13,918 nt of DNA from an uncultured Pseudomonadota bacterium (GTDB taxonomy: Bacteria; Pseudomonadota; Gammaproteobacteria; Burkholderiales; Eutrophovitaceae): assembly GCA_913057845.1 (NCBI GenBank), contig CAJXPC010000012.1, positions 1-13,918 of the forward strand, in the 5' to 3' direction. Of the stretch, positions 1 to 8,361 are shown one piece after another. A program made the translations under genes and the position numbers. The notes under the pieces were generated by a model. The model was given only the letters and a program-made list of their open reading frames with translations, searched no databases and was not told the DNA's origin. Each line of letters starts with the position of its first letter. The stretch's first letter is position 1.

Positions 1-1212
1 CGAGCTTTCAACAAATCACGGCTAATCCTTTGGAGTTCGGTTGCGCTCTTATTTGTGCTCCTGCCGTTTGTGTTCCCTGGCGGATTTGCGCTGTCCATAC
101 TCTCCCAATTGGGTATCGCCATAATTTTCGCACTCTCCTATAACATGTTGCTTGGGCAAACAGGGTTGCTGTCGTTTGGCCATGCGGTCTATTTTGGTCT
201 CGGTGCTTTCGTGACGGCCCACGCCATCAATTTTGTTGAGTCGGGAGTCTTTGGTCTGCCCATTTCATTCATGCCGTTGGTGGGTGGTTTGGCAGGATTA
301 GTCTTTAGTTTGATTTTGGGTTTTGTAACGACGCGAAGGCCAGGAACACCATTTGCGATGATTTCATTGGGTATTGCTGAAATGGTTGCCGCCAGTGCGT
401 TGATGTTCACAACTTTCTTCGGAGGAGAGGGCGGCATCGTTACGAATAGAACTGCGGGTGGAGCTGTTTGGGGAATTTCCTACGGACCTCAAGTTCAGGT
501 GTACTACCTGATCGCAGTGTGGTGTTTTATTTCTATGGCGTTGATGTTTGTGATCACACGTACACCTTTGGGTCGAATTGCGAATGCTGTGCGGGATAAT
601 CCCGAGCGTACCCAGTTTGTAGGATATAACCCCACTCGCGTCAGATGGATCATGATGAGTCTTGCGGGTTTTTTTGCGGGGATTGGCGGCGCACTCACAA
701 CGATTAACTATGAAATTATTACGGCTGAGTCCTTAGGGCTGATGGCTTCTGGAAATGTTGTGCTGATGGCGTTCATTGGCGGTATCGGTCAATTCTGGGG
801 GCCTATTATCGGCGCGGTGTTGGTGACGTTTCTGCAGTCTTTCCTATCTAATTTCACCCAAGCGTGGTTATTGTATTTTGGACTCCTTTTTCTACTCATT
901 ATTTTGTTTTCCCCAGGTGGAATATCGAGCATCATCACGATTCATGCACCTGTATGGCGTGCAGGCGTGATGAAACGGCTCCTTCCGTCATACATGTTCG
1001 CCCTGTGGGCTGGTTTCGTCACGTTAGTGGGGATTATCGGGGTGATTGAATTGTTGTATCGAGGTACGCTTGTAGTCGGGGTGCATGTCGCAGTCACTTG
1101 GGTATTCGCGGGGTTACTGGTCTTGGTTGGGGCATTCTTTTTGAGACGTGCAATTAGAGCTGTTGCACAGGTCTGGGCGGATTTAACTCCAGAGTTGGCG
1201 AGATGGAGCTAG
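1..1212 (+). CDS. LivM-type ABC transporter permease, 5' end outside window
   Basis: Inner-membrane permease of the branched-chain amino acid (HAAT) type ABC transporter family; it forms part of the channel for a small carboxylate or amino acid. The frame is open from base 1, so the true start lies upstream; the GTG at 55 is internal. The sequence is very hydrophobic, with many membrane spans. It has the family signatures SYNMLLGQTGLLSFGHA near the N-terminus and IGGIGQFWGPIIGA near the end of the core. The core ends around FSPGG (near base 920). About 95 further residues follow, with two more likely membrane spans and a basic tail, beyond the usual LivM end. The stop TAG lies just before the next gene, with which it is probably co-transcribed. 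The family assignment is firm; the substrate is unknown, and the fatty-acid-type genes downstream suggest it need not be an amino acid. Confidence 0.93.
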   Translation, partial: RAFNKSRLILWSSVALLFVLLPFVFPGGFALSILSQLGIAIIFALSYNMLLGQTGLLSFGHAVYFGLGAFVTAHAINFVESGVFGLPISFMPLVGGLAGLVFSLILGFVTTRRPGTPFAMISLGIAEMVAASALMFTTFFGGEGGIVTNRTAGGAVWGISYGPQVQVYYLIAVWCFISMALMFVITRTPLGRIANAVRDNPERTQFVGYNPTRVRWIMMSLAGFFAGIGGALTTINYEIITAESLGLMASGNVVLMAFIGGIGQFWGPIIGAVLVTFLQSFLSNFTQAWLLYFGLLFLLIILFSPGGISSIITIHAPVWRAGVMKRLLPSYMFALWAGFVTLVGIIGVIELLYRGTLVVGVHVAVTWVFAGLLVLVGAFFLRRAIRAVAQVWADLTPELARWS

Positions 1213-1216
1213 GTGA
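1211..1216 (+). promoter_or_regulatory. Ribosome binding site deciding the LivG-type start
   Basis: AGGTGA lies 4 bases before the ATG at 1221. This favours 1221 over the in-frame ATG at 1203, which overlaps the permease stop and would add six residues (MELGDR) before the usual N-terminus. The site overlaps the permease stop codon, which suggests coupled translation. Confidence 0.6.
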
Positions 1217-1220
1217 CAGA

Positions 1221-1985
1221 ATGAATCAACATGCGCTAGCGTTGGTAGATGTTCGGAAACGATTTGGCCAAACTGAAATCATTAATGGGGTCAATCTCGA
1301 GATTGTCGCGGGTGAGCGACATGCGTTAATTGGCCCTAATGGGGCAGGTAAGTCGACCTTATTCAATCTGATCAGTGGAAGATTTCCAGTGTCTTCAGGT
1401 TCGATAGCATTGAATGGAACGGATATTACGAGTAAAGAACCTCAAGTGATTAATCGCTTGGGACTTTCTCGAAGTTTTCAAATTAACAATATTTTTCCAA
1501 AACTCTCGGTATTTGAGAATTTAAGATGCTCAGTACTTTGGGTTTTAGGGTATCGCTATTCATTTTTCAAGAGAATTTCTGCACTTCGTGATGCTAAGGA
1601 AAGCGCTGAGCGTACTTTAGAGATGATTGGCTTAGAGAATCGTCGAGAAAAGATGGCTGGGGAGTTGACGTATGCGGAACAAAGAGCTCTTGAAATAGGG
1701 ATCACGATTGCATCGGGCGCCAGCGTTATTTTGTTGGACGAGCCCACAGCGGGCATGAGTCGTTCGGAAACCGACGTTGCCGTTGAACTCATTTCCCGAG
1801 TGACTGAAGGAAAAACCTTGCTCATGGTTGAGCATGACATGGGCGTCGTTTTCGATCTTGCTGACCGGATATCGGTCCTCGTCTATGGTGAGGTGATTGC
1901 GAGTGGAACGCCGGCTGAAATAAGAATGAGTAAGAAGGTTCAAGAAGCGTATTTGGGAACAGCGGTCGACGGAGACGAGGAGTAA
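1221..1985 (+). CDS. LivG-type ABC transporter ATP-binding protein
   Basis: Cytoplasmic ATPase that powers the HAAT-type importer whose permease is just upstream. The protein is 254 residues from ATG 1221, a normal length for LivG. Visible motifs are Walker A GPNGAGKST (residues 38-46), Q-loop Gln87 in SRSFQ, signature LTYAEQ (149-154), Walker B VILLDEP (169-175, catalytic Glu174) and switch His205 in VEHDM. The C-terminal VYGEVIASGTPAEI stretch and the ending QEAYLG are typical of LivG. One oddity is that the fourth signature residue, usually Gly (LSGGQ, LAYGDQ), is Ala152. I believe this occurs in some LivG relatives, so it may be a subfamily trait. The next gene starts five bases after this stop. 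An in-frame ATG at 1203 is the alternative start. Confidence 0.93.
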   Translation: MNQHALALVDVRKRFGQTEIINGVNLEIVAGERHALIGPNGAGKSTLFNLISGRFPVSSGSIALNGTDITSKEPQVINRLGLSRSFQINNIFPKLSVFENLRCSVLWVLGYRYSFFKRISALRDAKESAERTLEMIGLENRREKMAGELTYAEQRALEIGITIASGASVILLDEPTAGMSRSETDVAVELISRVTEGKTLLMVEHDMGVVFDLADRISVLVYGEVIASGTPAEIRMSKKVQEAYLGTAVDGDEE

Positions 1986-1990
1986 TTCGT

Positions 1991-2698
1991 ATGACGGAAA
2001 TCATGCTTCGAGTGTCCGATTTGAATGCTTACTACGGTAAGAGTCACGTACTGCAAGGAGTTGATTTGCATGTTCGGTCAGGAGAAATAGTCAGTCTCCT
2101 TGGACGAAATGGGGTCGGTCGATCGACAACGGTTAAAGCCATCATGGGGCAGGTTGAACATACGGGTGAAATTAATTTTCAGAATCAATCTTTATCCGGA
2201 TTGCAAAGCCATGAGATCGCGCGCAAGGGATTGGGATACGTCCCAGAGAATAGAGACATATTCCCCACATTAACTGTGCGCCAAAACTTATTGCTTGGTC
2301 TCAAATCTGACCAAAAAGAATCACGGTGGTCAGAAGAAGACATGTACGATTTATTCCCCAGGCTCAAAGAGCGATTGCATGCTCCGGCGGGCGTCTTGTC
2401 TGGCGGTGAGCAACAAATGCTCACGCTTTGCCGAACCTTATTGGGGAACCCCGAGTTGGTTATGATTGATGAGCCGACTGAAGGTTTAGCGCCGAAGATT
2501 GTGGAGCAAATGGCGACTTTATTCGAAGAAATATCTAAGCGAGGCGTGTCAATTTTACTCGTGGAACAAAAGCTCACGATCGCGTTACGAATCTCTCAGC
2601 GGTTATATGTGATGGGCCATGGTCAAATTGTGTTTGAAGGGTCGCCCTCGGACCTACAAGCTGATGAGTCTATACGTAAGGAGTGGCTCGAGGTTTAG
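1991..2698 (+). CDS. LivF-type ABC transporter ATP-binding protein
   Basis: Second ATPase of the HAAT-type importer, which would pair with the LivG-type subunit. It has 235 residues, the usual LivF length. The start ATG at 1991 has GAGGAG (1977-1982) eight bases upstream, overlapping the end of the previous gene. Motifs are Walker A GRNGVGRST (38-46), Q-loop region YVPENRDIFPTLTVRQN (83-99), canonical signature LSGGEQ (136-141), Walker B VMIDEP (157-162, Glu161) and VEQ at 191-193, where LivF proteins normally carry Gln in place of the switch His. The striking point is residue 44: the Walker A lysine that contacts the ATP phosphates is Arg, codon CGA at 2120-2122. All other motifs are intact, so this looks like a working variant and not a decayed gene, but that is inference. 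Confidence 0.92.
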   Translation: MTEIMLRVSDLNAYYGKSHVLQGVDLHVRSGEIVSLLGRNGVGRSTTVKAIMGQVEHTGEINFQNQSLSGLQSHEIARKGLGYVPENRDIFPTLTVRQNLLLGLKSDQKESRWSEEDMYDLFPRLKERLHAPAGVLSGGEQQMLTLCRTLLGNPELVMIDEPTEGLAPKIVEQMATLFEEISKRGVSILLVEQKLTIALRISQRLYVMGHGQIVFEGSPSDLQADESIRKEWLEV

Positions 2699-2739
2699 CA
2701 CACAATGTGATTCGCATCTTTGTAATCTGCGTCTTTAAA

Positions 2740-2754
2740 ATCGGCGAGCCCGAT
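2740..2754. other. Weak stem-loop between transporter and beta-oxidation genes
   Basis: In the 75-base gap (2699-2773), ATCGG (2740-2744) and CCGAT (2750-2754) can pair around a five-base loop. No T-run follows, so this is not a convincing terminator. TAAAAT at 2736-2741 resembles a -10 box but has no -35 at proper spacing. Read-through into the next gene is likely. Confidence 0.2.
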
Positions 2755-2773
2755 AATTGATTGGAGAATAGTT

Positions 2774-4879
2774 ATGTCAAAAGTGGTTAGTTACGAAGTC
2801 CGCGGATCAATTGGGTTGATACAAATTGATAATCCACCTGTCAATGCATTGTCCGTTAATAAGGGTGTGCTCCAGGGGCTACTCGATGCGATTAAGTCTG
2901 GAGATCACGACCCTCGAGTCAGCGCGTTTTTGATGATTGGTGGGGGGAAAAATTTTTCCGGTGGCGCGGATATATCCGAGTTTGGAAAACCCAAAGTGCC
3001 AGGAATGGCGACATTGGCCGACTTATTGGCATACATGGATACGGTTACCAAGCCCATCGTGGCAGCTTTGTCAGGCCCGACAATGGGTGGGGGATTTGAG
3101 CTGGCACTGACCTGTCATTATCGCTTGGCGAGCACGACTACTATTGTTGCGTTACCTGAGGTCAAGCTTGGTATTTTGCCGGGTGCGGGGGGGACACAAC
3201 GACTGCCCAGAATGATTGGGGCTGAGCGTGCGTTGGAGGTGATGACGACCGGCGATTTCATCCCCGTCAGTCAAGCCAAGTCGCTGGGTGTCGTTGACGA
3301 GATTATTGAGGGTGACTTGCTTTCGGGTGCGCTGCAATGGGTGAAGCGTGCTGTGCGCGCTGGTTTACCGGTAGCGCGGGTGAGCCAACGTACTGTGGAG
3401 ACATCCATTGACCCTAAAATTTTTATTGCTCAAGCTCGAGAAACCGCACAAAAAAAATGGAGTGGATATCCTGCACCGCTTGCTATCGTTGCGTGTGTTG
3501 AGGCGGCTTTAACCAAGCCTTTCAAAGAGGGTTTGCAGGTTGAACGCAAGAATATTGAGCATTTGATGACGACAAATGAATCCAAGTCATTAAGGCATTT
3601 GTTTTTCGCTGAGAGACAGGCCAATAAGGTTAGTGGGCTTTCAAAGGAGATTGAAGTTTCTGCAATTGAGAGTGTTGCCGTGATTGGGGCCGGAATGATG
3701 GGCGCGGGTATCGCGATGAATTTTTTGAATGCAGGTCTTCCAGTACTCATCGTAGACACAAGCGAAGACACCCTCCAAAAAGGGATTGATACGATCAAGA
3801 GGAATTATCTAGCAACTGTCGAGAAAGGCCGACTCAGTGCTGAGGACCGTGATCAGCGCTTGGCGCTATTGAGTGGCAGCACACAGCTCTCCGCTGTTTC
3901 TGAAGTCGACTTGGTGGTCGAGGCCGTGTATGAGGAGATGGAGGTTAAGAAAGCAATATTTCGTGAGCTTGATGTTGTTTTGAAGCCTACTGCGATTCTC
4001 GCGACAAATACGTCAACTTTGGACATCAATCAAATTGCTGGGGTCACCCAACGGCCCGAGCAGGTCATCGGTTTACATTTTTTTAGCCCTGCTAATGTCA
4101 TGCGTTTGTTGGAGGTGGTGAGAGCAGATAAAACTTCTCCTGAAGTGATTGCGACATCGATGAAGGTTGCGAAGAAGATTAAAAAAATCCCTGTTTGCGT
4201 TGGTGTGTGTGATGGTTTTGTTGGGAACCGTATGATTCATACGTACTTAAGAGAGGCTGAGTATTTGATTGAAGAGGGCGCATTGCCGCAAGAAGTAGAT
4301 CAGGCTATTGAGTCTTTTGGGTTTGCAATGGGGCCTTTCCGAATGAGTGATTTGGCCGGCTTAGATATTGGGTGGGCTATTCGCAAAAGAAAACAATCTG
4401 AAGGCGTAATGAGTAAGCGGTATGTGACAATACCTGATCGTATTTGTGAGCTCGGTTGGTTTGGTCAAAAAACCGGTCGTGGATATTACACATATGAGTC
4501 TGGGAGTCGGGTGCCGCAGGTTAATCCTGAGATTGCCGTAATTATTGATGCTGCCTCCCGTGAAAAAGGGATTGAACGTCGAACGATAGAGGCATCTGAA
4601 ATTGTCGAGCGACTCATGTTTGCATTGATCAATGAAGGGGCTGACATTTTGGCAGAGGGTGTCGCCCAAAGGGCCTCTGATATTGATGTGATTTATGCCT
4701 TTGGCTATGGCTTTCCTCGTTATCGAGGTGGGCCTATGTTCTACGCAGATACGATCGGATTGTCTGCGGTTGTTGACGGAATTCAGCGCTATTCAAATCA
4801 AGCGTTGGGAGATCACTGGAAGGTCTCGACGTACTTAACGAAACTGGTGGATGAAAGCCGAACGTTTGGATCGACCTAA
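2774..4879 (+). CDS. Bifunctional enoyl-CoA hydratase / 3-hydroxyacyl-CoA dehydrogenase (FadB/FadJ-like)
   Basis: Cytosolic multifunctional beta-oxidation enzyme: it hydrates trans-2-enoyl-CoA to L-3-hydroxyacyl-CoA and oxidises that to 3-ketoacyl-CoA with NAD+. It has 701 residues, in the range of FadB/FadJ. The N-terminal crotonase domain (about 1-190) has the oxyanion-hole stretch KNFSGGADI (59-67) and both catalytic glutamates, Glu109 in GGGFEL and Glu129 in PEVKLGILPGAGGTQRLP. The dehydrogenase NAD-binding domain starts at 300 with VAVIGAGMMGAGIA; Asp328 after the second strand fits NAD. It carries NTSTL (412-416), the catalytic His435 in GLHFFSP, Glu447 and Asn485 in DGFVGNRM. Two C-terminal helical domains follow (about 480-700). 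GGAG at 2763-2766 is seven bases from the ATG. The thiolase follows 27 bases later, as in fad operons. Chain-length or branched-substrate preference cannot be read. Confidence 0.95.
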   Translation: MSKVVSYEVRGSIGLIQIDNPPVNALSVNKGVLQGLLDAIKSGDHDPRVSAFLMIGGGKNFSGGADISEFGKPKVPGMATLADLLAYMDTVTKPIVAALSGPTMGGGFELALTCHYRLASTTTIVALPEVKLGILPGAGGTQRLPRMIGAERALEVMTTGDFIPVSQAKSLGVVDEIIEGDLLSGALQWVKRAVRAGLPVARVSQRTVETSIDPKIFIAQARETAQKKWSGYPAPLAIVACVEAALTKPFKEGLQVERKNIEHLMTTNESKSLRHLFFAERQANKVSGLSKEIEVSAIESVAVIGAGMMGAGIAMNFLNAGLPVLIVDTSEDTLQKGIDTIKRNYLATVEKGRLSAEDRDQRLALLSGSTQLSAVSEVDLVVEAVYEEMEVKKAIFRELDVVLKPTAILATNTSTLDINQIAGVTQRPEQVIGLHFFSPANVMRLLEVVRADKTSPEVIATSMKVAKKIKKIPVCVGVCDGFVGNRMIHTYLREAEYLIEEGALPQEVDQAIESFGFAMGPFRMSDLAGLDIGWAIRKRKQSEGVMSKRYVTIPDRICELGWFGQKTGRGYYTYESGSRVPQVNPEIAVIIDAASREKGIERRTIEASEIVERLMFALINEGADILAEGVAQRASDIDVIYAFGYGFPRYRGGPMFYADTIGLSAVVDGIQRYSNQALGDHWKVSTYLTKLVDESRTFGST

Positions 4880-4906
4880 CTTCAATTTTTTAGGAGCAAT
4901 TAGAGT

Positions 4907-6085
4907 ATGGATGCAGTCATTGTTGATACAGCGCGAACGCCACTGTGTAAAAGTTGGAAAGGTGCGATGAATATGACGCATGGGGCGAGTCTTGGTGCAC
5001 ATGTGGTGAAAGCAGTGGTTGAGCGTTCGCAAATTGATCCACAAGAAGTGGAAGATGTTTTGATGGGTTGCGCAAGTCCCGAAGGTGCGACTGGACAAAA
5101 TATTGCTCGGCAAATCGCGATTAGGGCAGGATTGCCAGTGACGGTGTCGGGCTTGACCGTGAATCGGTTTTGTTCTTCTGGACTCCAGGCCGTTGCGCTT
5201 GCTAGCCAGCGCCTCCTAGCAGGGGAAGATGGGATCTATGTCGCCGGAGGCGTTGAGTCAATATCATGTGTTCAAAACCAAATGAATATGTCTTTTATAG
5301 AAGACCCTTGGTTGCACGAGAATAAACCTGAGATTTACTGGCCTATGCTGCAAACGGCAGAGACCGTTGCAAAGCGTTATCAAATCTCTCGAGAAGTGCA
5401 AGATCGATACGGTGCAGAAAGTCAAAATAGGGCTGAGCGAGCAGTTCAAGGTGGTTTGTTCTCGGAGGAGATTGTTCCGATTACAACAACTATGAAAGTG
5501 GTTGATAAAAATACTGGTCAGGAACAACTGAGGGAGGTAACCACCTCACAGGATGAAGGGATTCGCCCTGGAACAACGTATGAAGCAGTTTCTCAAATTA
5601 GACCTGCGCTGGAGGGTGGAGTGATTTCTGCGGGGAATGCCAGTCAATTTTCTGACGGCGCTTCAGCGCAATTGATTATGAGTGATCGAGCTGCGGCTTC
5701 GCGAGGCCTCAAACCACTAGGTGTTTTCAGAGGGTTTGCGGTCGCTGGATTAGAGCCTGATGAGATGGGCATTGGTCCCGTTTACGCAGTGCCCAAATTG
5801 TTAAAGCGCAGTGGACTCAAAGTTGAGGATATTGATCTGTGGGAACTCAATGAGGCATTCGCTGTTCAGGTCGTATATTGTCGAGATCGTCTGGGTATTC
5901 CCAACGAACGACTGAACGTTAATGGAGGCGCCATTGCGATGGGGCACCCTTATGGAGTGAGTGGTAGCCGTTTGGTCGGTCATGCGCTTTTGGAAGGACG
6001 AAGACGCAATGCTAAATGGGTTGTCGTTACGATGTGCATTGGTGGAGGAATGGGGGCCGCAGGGTTGTTTGAGGTGGTGCATTAA
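4907..6085 (+). CDS. Acetyl-CoA C-acyltransferase (thiolase)
   Basis: Thiolytic enzyme that cleaves 3-ketoacyl-CoA with CoA to acetyl-CoA plus a shortened acyl-CoA, the last step of beta-oxidation. It has 392 residues, standard for degradative or biosynthetic thiolases. The nucleophile Cys89 lies in [11 protein letters not shown], with NEAF at 315-318, His347 in [11 protein letters not shown], and the acid/base Cys377 in [15 protein letters not shown], so all catalytic residues are present. AGGAG (4892-4896) precedes the ATG by ten bases. Its place just after the hydratase/dehydrogenase gene supports a degradative (FadA/FadI-like) role over acetoacetyl-CoA synthesis, but motifs alone do not separate these. 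Confidence 0.94.
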   Translation: MDAVIVDTARTPLCKSWKGAMNMTHGASLGAHVVKAVVERSQIDPQEVEDVLMGCASPEGATGQNIARQIAIRAGLPVTVSGLTVNRFCSSGLQAVALASQRLLAGEDGIYVAGGVESISCVQNQMNMSFIEDPWLHENKPEIYWPMLQTAETVAKRYQISREVQDRYGAESQNRAERAVQGGLFSEEIVPITTTMKVVDKNTGQEQLREVTTSQDEGIRPGTTYEAVSQIRPALEGGVISAGNASQFSDGASAQLIMSDRAAASRGLKPLGVFRGFAVAGLEPDEMGIGPVYAVPKLLKRSGLKVEDIDLWELNEAFAVQVVYCRDRLGIPNERLNVNGGAIAMGHPYGVSGSRLVGHALLEGRRRNAKWVVVTMCIGGGMGAAGLFEVVH

Positions 6086-6101
6086 ACCGAGGCCTTTAGT
6101 G

Positions 6102-6118
6102 TCTTCGTATATCGAAGA
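6102..6118. other. Small perfect inverted repeat downstream of thiolase
   Basis: TCTTCG (6102-6107) and CGAAGA (6113-6118) are exact reverse complements around TATAT, in the 66-base gap between thiolase and SDR. There is no following T-run, so a rho-independent terminator is unlikely. It may be an RNA processing or stability hairpin, or chance. Confidence 0.25.
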
Positions 6119-6151
6119 AGTGTTAACCATTAACGAGATGGAGAAGTTGAA

Positions 6152-6928
6152 ATGAGCTTGAAAGATTTGCAAAATTTGGACGGTAAAGTTGCTCTAATTA
6201 CAGGTGGATCGCGAGGTCTTGGTCTGCAAATGGCTGAAGTGCTCGGAGAGTTGGGCGCGCAGGTGGTGATTACGGCTCGTAAGGCGGACGAGTTAGAAGA
6301 GGCCGCAGCCACGCTAACTGAGCAATCGGTAAAAGTGGAAACGGTGGTCAACGATTTGCAGGATACGGATTCGGTCCAACCGATGGTTGAGGGTATTCTA
6401 AAGCGCCACGGTCAAATTGATGTGCTCATTAATAATGCGGGTGCAGCTTGGGGTGCGAAGGCGGAGGACCACCCTCTAGATGCGTGGCAAAAGGTGATTA
6501 ACCTTAACCTCACGGCACCATTTTTATTGAGCCAAATTGTTGGGAAATTATCAATGATTCCTCGGAAGTATGGGAAGATTATTAACATTGCGTCGATTGC
6601 TGGATTTGTTGGCACTGAACCTGGTTTTATGCCAACGATTGCTTACAACTCGAGTAAGGGTGGACTTGTGAATTTCACGCGCTCACTCGCTGTCGAATGG
6701 GCGCAATACAACATCACGGTGAATGCGATTGCTCCAGGTGTTTTTCCCTCAAAAATGTCAGAAGGTATGATTGATCGAGCAGAGGAGTACATCCTTAACC
6801 AAACGCCAATGAGAAAATTTGGTGGCAGTGAGGACCTTAAAGGTTTGACCGCGTTGCTTGCGACCGATTCTTCTGGGTTTATGACAGGACAAATCGTTGC
6901 CGTGGACGGCGGATATTTAGCGGTTTAA
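6152..6928 (+). CDS. SDR-family oxidoreductase (first of two)
   Basis: Classical short-chain dehydrogenase/reductase that interconverts an alcohol and a ketone using NAD(P)H. It has 258 residues. The cofactor motif TGGSRGLG is at 17-24, NNAG at 94-97, catalytic Ser148, and Tyr165/Lys169 in YNSSK. It ends in the typical MTGQIVAVDGGY. Arg43 and Lys44 after the second strand favour NADP(H). The stretch NAIAPGVFPSKM resembles RhlG and gluconate 5-dehydrogenase-like SDRs, but substrate cannot be assigned. GGAG (6140-6143) lies eight bases before the ATG. In this cluster it may oxidise or reduce a hydroxy/keto group on the substrate or an acyl intermediate (inference). Confidence 0.92.
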   Translation: MSLKDLQNLDGKVALITGGSRGLGLQMAEVLGELGAQVVITARKADELEEAAATLTEQSVKVETVVNDLQDTDSVQPMVEGILKRHGQIDVLINNAGAAWGAKAEDHPLDAWQKVINLNLTAPFLLSQIVGKLSMIPRKYGKIINIASIAGFVGTEPGFMPTIAYNSSKGGLVNFTRSLAVEWAQYNITVNAIAPGVFPSKMSEGMIDRAEEYILNQTPMRKFGGSEDLKGLTALLATDSSGFMTGQIVAVDGGYLAV

Positions 6929-6966
6929 CTGTTTGTTCTTTTATCCAATGAATAGCTCATCCAGAG

Positions 6967-7383
6967 ATGCAAAGTAGTAATAACTCTACAGGTATGGATA
7001 TTCACATCCCTTTTGCTGAGTATTTGGGTGTGCGTGCCCATCAGCAGGAAAATGGCGAACTGGAAATCACGTTAGCGCTCAGGCCAGAGCATCACAATTC
7101 CTGGGGGGCGACGCATGGGGGCGTGATACTGAGTGTGATGGATATGGTGATGGGATTGAGTGCTAAGTCTGTAGATGTGCAAGCTTCAGGTGCTATCACG
7201 GTTGAGTTGAAAACAAATTTCCTTCAAACAGTCACGACCTGTTTAAGGGCAAAAGCCAAAGCGATACGCATGGGTCGAACATTGATTTTTGTGGAAGGTG
7301 AATTATTCAATGAGGATGGGGAGTTAGCAGCTAAAGCAAGTGGGACATTTAAACTCAAGTATCCGAAAGAAAAAATACCATGA
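6967..7383 (+). CDS. PaaI-type hotdog-fold acyl-CoA thioesterase
   Basis: Small hotdog-fold protein of the PaaI/YbgC-like thioesterase group, expected to hydrolyse an acyl- or aryl-CoA to free acid and CoA. It has 138 residues from ATG 6967, or 129 from the in-frame ATG at 6994. Neither start has a strong ribosome binding site. The conserved core begins near FAEYLGVRA, so both starts are compatible and the first nine residues (rich in Ser and Asn) are dispensable-looking. The family signature NSWGATHGG (45-52, with Asn45 and His50) is followed by Asp59 in SVMDMVMG, the usual catalytic acid position. The stop TGA overlaps the ATG of the next gene (ATGA), so the two are translationally coupled. 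It may recover CoA from dead-end intermediates of the upstream beta-oxidation enzymes (inference). Confidence 0.87.
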   Translation: MQSSNNSTGMDIHIPFAEYLGVRAHQQENGELEITLALRPEHHNSWGATHGGVILSVMDMVMGLSAKSVDVQASGAITVELKTNFLQTVTTCLRAKAKAIRMGRTLIFVEGELFNEDGELAAKASGTFKLKYPKEKIP

Positions 7384-8324
7384 CCCTAGATACGCAAGCA
7401 AGAAATTTGTTGGATGCCGTTAAAGCTTTGGGTGCGCCAGAAATGTGGCAGCTCACGCCTGACGTTGCCCGAGTGGAATACTTGAGACGGACAGCAAAGG
7501 CGAAAGCCGACGTTGATATTTTTAAGGTTGAAGATCGTCAAATCCCTGGCCCATTGGGTCCGATTGGTATCAGAATTTATAGCCCTCGATCCGCGCAAAC
7601 CGGTGAACTTTTACCCGTTTTATTGTGGTATCACGGTGGAGGGTTCGTCATCGGTGATTTAGATTCCCATGATTCTGCATGTCGTGCATTATCAAACCAG
7701 GCGGAGTGTATTGTCGTTGCTGTTGATTATCGATTAGCGCCTGAGCATAAGTTTCCTGCTGCGGTGGTTGATTGCGAAGCCGCATTGATTTGGGTGGCGG
7801 CGCATGCGGCGGAATTTGGAGGCGATAAAGATAGGTTGGCTGTGGGCGGTGACAGTGCGGGTGGTAACTTGGCCGCAGCAGTTGCGTTGCTTGCTCGAGA
7901 CAACAGAGGCCCATACGTATGTTTTCAATTGTTAATTTATCCATGCGTTGCAGCTGAGCCAGAAACGCGATCGCATCACCAGTTTGCTGAGGGGTACTTA
8001 CTGACGCGAAAGACACTCACTTGGTTTTATAAGCAATATTTACGCACATCAAAAGATACGCGTGATCCACGGTATGCCCCGTTGGAGGCGGATGATCTGT
8101 CCTCGCTCCCACCGGCTTTGGTTATTGTGGCCGGATATGATCCGCTCAGAGACGAAGGCGTGGATTTTGCGCGCGCGCTCATAGAGGCTGGAAATCAGGT
8201 GCGCCTATCCAACTACGAGGGCATGATTCATGGCTTTTATCTCATGGGTGGTGTCATCGATCAAGCGGCTAAGGCGATAGAGGAGTCGGCCTTGCAATTG
8301 AAAATCGCCTTCCAAAAATCCTAG
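7380..8324 (+). CDS. Alpha/beta-hydrolase, HSL/type IV esterase family
   Basis: Carboxylesterase of the hormone-sensitive-lipase family (bacterial type IV), which hydrolyses short or medium acyl esters. It has 314 residues, a usual length. The oxyanion motif HGGGF is at 85-89, the nucleophile Ser159 in GDSAGGN, the acid Asp254 in AGYDPLRDEG and the base His284 in IHGFYLM; DYRLAPEHKFPA (116-127) is also typical of the family. No signal peptide is visible, so it is cytoplasmic. It starts within the stop of the thioesterase gene (4-bp overlap), with no strong ribosome binding site, fitting translational coupling. In this cluster it could open an ester or lactone of an imported compound before CoA activation (inference). 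Confidence 0.93.
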   Translation: MTLDTQARNLLDAVKALGAPEMWQLTPDVARVEYLRRTAKAKADVDIFKVEDRQIPGPLGPIGIRIYSPRSAQTGELLPVLLWYHGGGFVIGDLDSHDSACRALSNQAECIVVAVDYRLAPEHKFPAAVVDCEAALIWVAAHAAEFGGDKDRLAVGGDSAGGNLAAAVALLARDNRGPYVCFQLLIYPCVAAEPETRSHHQFAEGYLLTRKTLTWFYKQYLRTSKDTRDPRYAPLEADDLSSLPPALVIVAGYDPLRDEGVDFARALIEAGNQVRLSNYEGMIHGFYLMGGVIDQAAKAIEESALQLKIAFQKS

Positions 8325-8361
8325 TACGTATCGAGCGTACATTGACAATGAAAGTTATTAG

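Noticed and set aside
7648..8016. Minus-strand open frame opposite the esterase
   Set aside because: It lies wholly antisense to a gene with a complete catalytic triad; composition and residues look like a shadow frame with no motif.
8324..8340. Inverted repeat GTACG...CGTAC after the esterase stop
   Set aside because: The stem is only five pairs with a seven-base loop and no T-run; too weak to call a terminator.
8342..8347. Perfect TTGACA -35 match just before the second SDR gene
   Set aside because: No -10-like hexamer lies 16-18 bases downstream; that position falls inside the start of the coding sequence.
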